From Patiria miniata (lineage: Eukaryota > Echinodermata > Asteroidea > Valvatida > Asterinidae): 64,000 nt of DNA. Positions 63,866-64,000 of the stretch are shown piece after piece. The translations under genes were made by a program, and so were the position numbers. The notes beneath the pieces are model-generated. The model was not told the origin of the DNA. It saw only the letters and a list, made by a program, of their open reading frames with translations, and made no database searches. Where the stretch lies: assembly GCF_015706575.1 (NCBI RefSeq), contig NW_024037048.1:11983512-12047511 (forward strand). The letters are read 5' to 3'. Position 1 is the stretch's first letter; each line of letters starts with the position of its first letter.

Positions 63866-64000
63866 ACTTGGGGGTGATTAAGTCAGATACATGTAATAAA
63901 CCTGTATTAAGGTCTTGGGTGTCATGCGGCTTTGACATCATTTCTGTTTGCAAAGCTCTGCATAAAAGCTGTCAAATTAAGCATGAACTACTCTCTGCTT

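Noticed and set aside
63562..63877. Gly/Phe/Trp-only open frames
   Set aside because: Composition artefact of a GGGTTTT simple array.

Overview
The window is eukaryotic DNA: about 38-40% GC by eye, short exons with GT-AG introns, and many transposons, SINEs and foldback repeats. The gene content (an invertebrate-type nucleoplasmin-like FKBP, BEN-domain genes, a beta-hexosaminidase and an intronless rhodopsin-class GPCR) and the frequent short TACATGTA-type words suggest a marine invertebrate, perhaps an echinoderm, hemichordate or lancelet. The species is not established. Exons were assembled by hand from splice signals, codon phase and family similarity.

Layout. (1) 1931-5119, plus strand: the 3' four exons of a short-chain dehydrogenase/reductase; its nucleotide-binding N-terminus is not in the window. 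(2) 9511-38482, minus strand: a 29-kb locus beginning with a 10-nt first coding exon (MFW + G) and a nucleoplasmin-like (NPL) domain on exons 1-4. After exon 4 comes a 16.7-kb intron, then nine exons coding acidic tracts, a Lys/Thr-Pro-rich region and a complete FKBP prolyl isomerase domain. All 13 exons join in phase to 588 codons plus stop. Inside the 16.7-kb intron, on the same strand, lie two tandem BEN-domain exon cassettes, each with its own stop codon. The cassettes lack an obvious start codon, and their first large exons have the same phase-1 acceptor as the FKBP exon. The locus could therefore make NPL-FKBP and NPL-BEN proteins from one promoter, in the manner of lola or mod(mdg4). 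The proximal cassette is open throughout; the distal one has an in-frame stop.

(3) 39785-42950: a decayed RTE-like LINE, split by a 1,432-bp hAT-type element with an exact 8-bp target duplication and GGTCTC-rich ends. (4) 45120-46157, minus: an intronless class A GPCR of 345 aa. (5) 48366-63391, minus: the 3' part of a beta-hexosaminidase gene. One exon, coding the active-site PWYLN loop, exists in four tandem copies. Each copy enters in phase 0 and leaves in phase 1, so a productive mRNA can carry exactly one (or a phase-resetting combination). This predicts mutually exclusive splicing that changes the substrate-specificity loop.

The introns hold several MITE families, a 48-bp minisatellite, palindromic CATAAGTCC arrays, and a 1,146-bp tandem duplication carrying CTCF-like, CRE and ETS-like motifs. 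The strongest candidates for undescribed biology are the NPL/BEN/FKBP shared-promoter locus, the hexosaminidase exon array, and an interleaved pair of complementary intronic elements kept next to both BEN cassettes.
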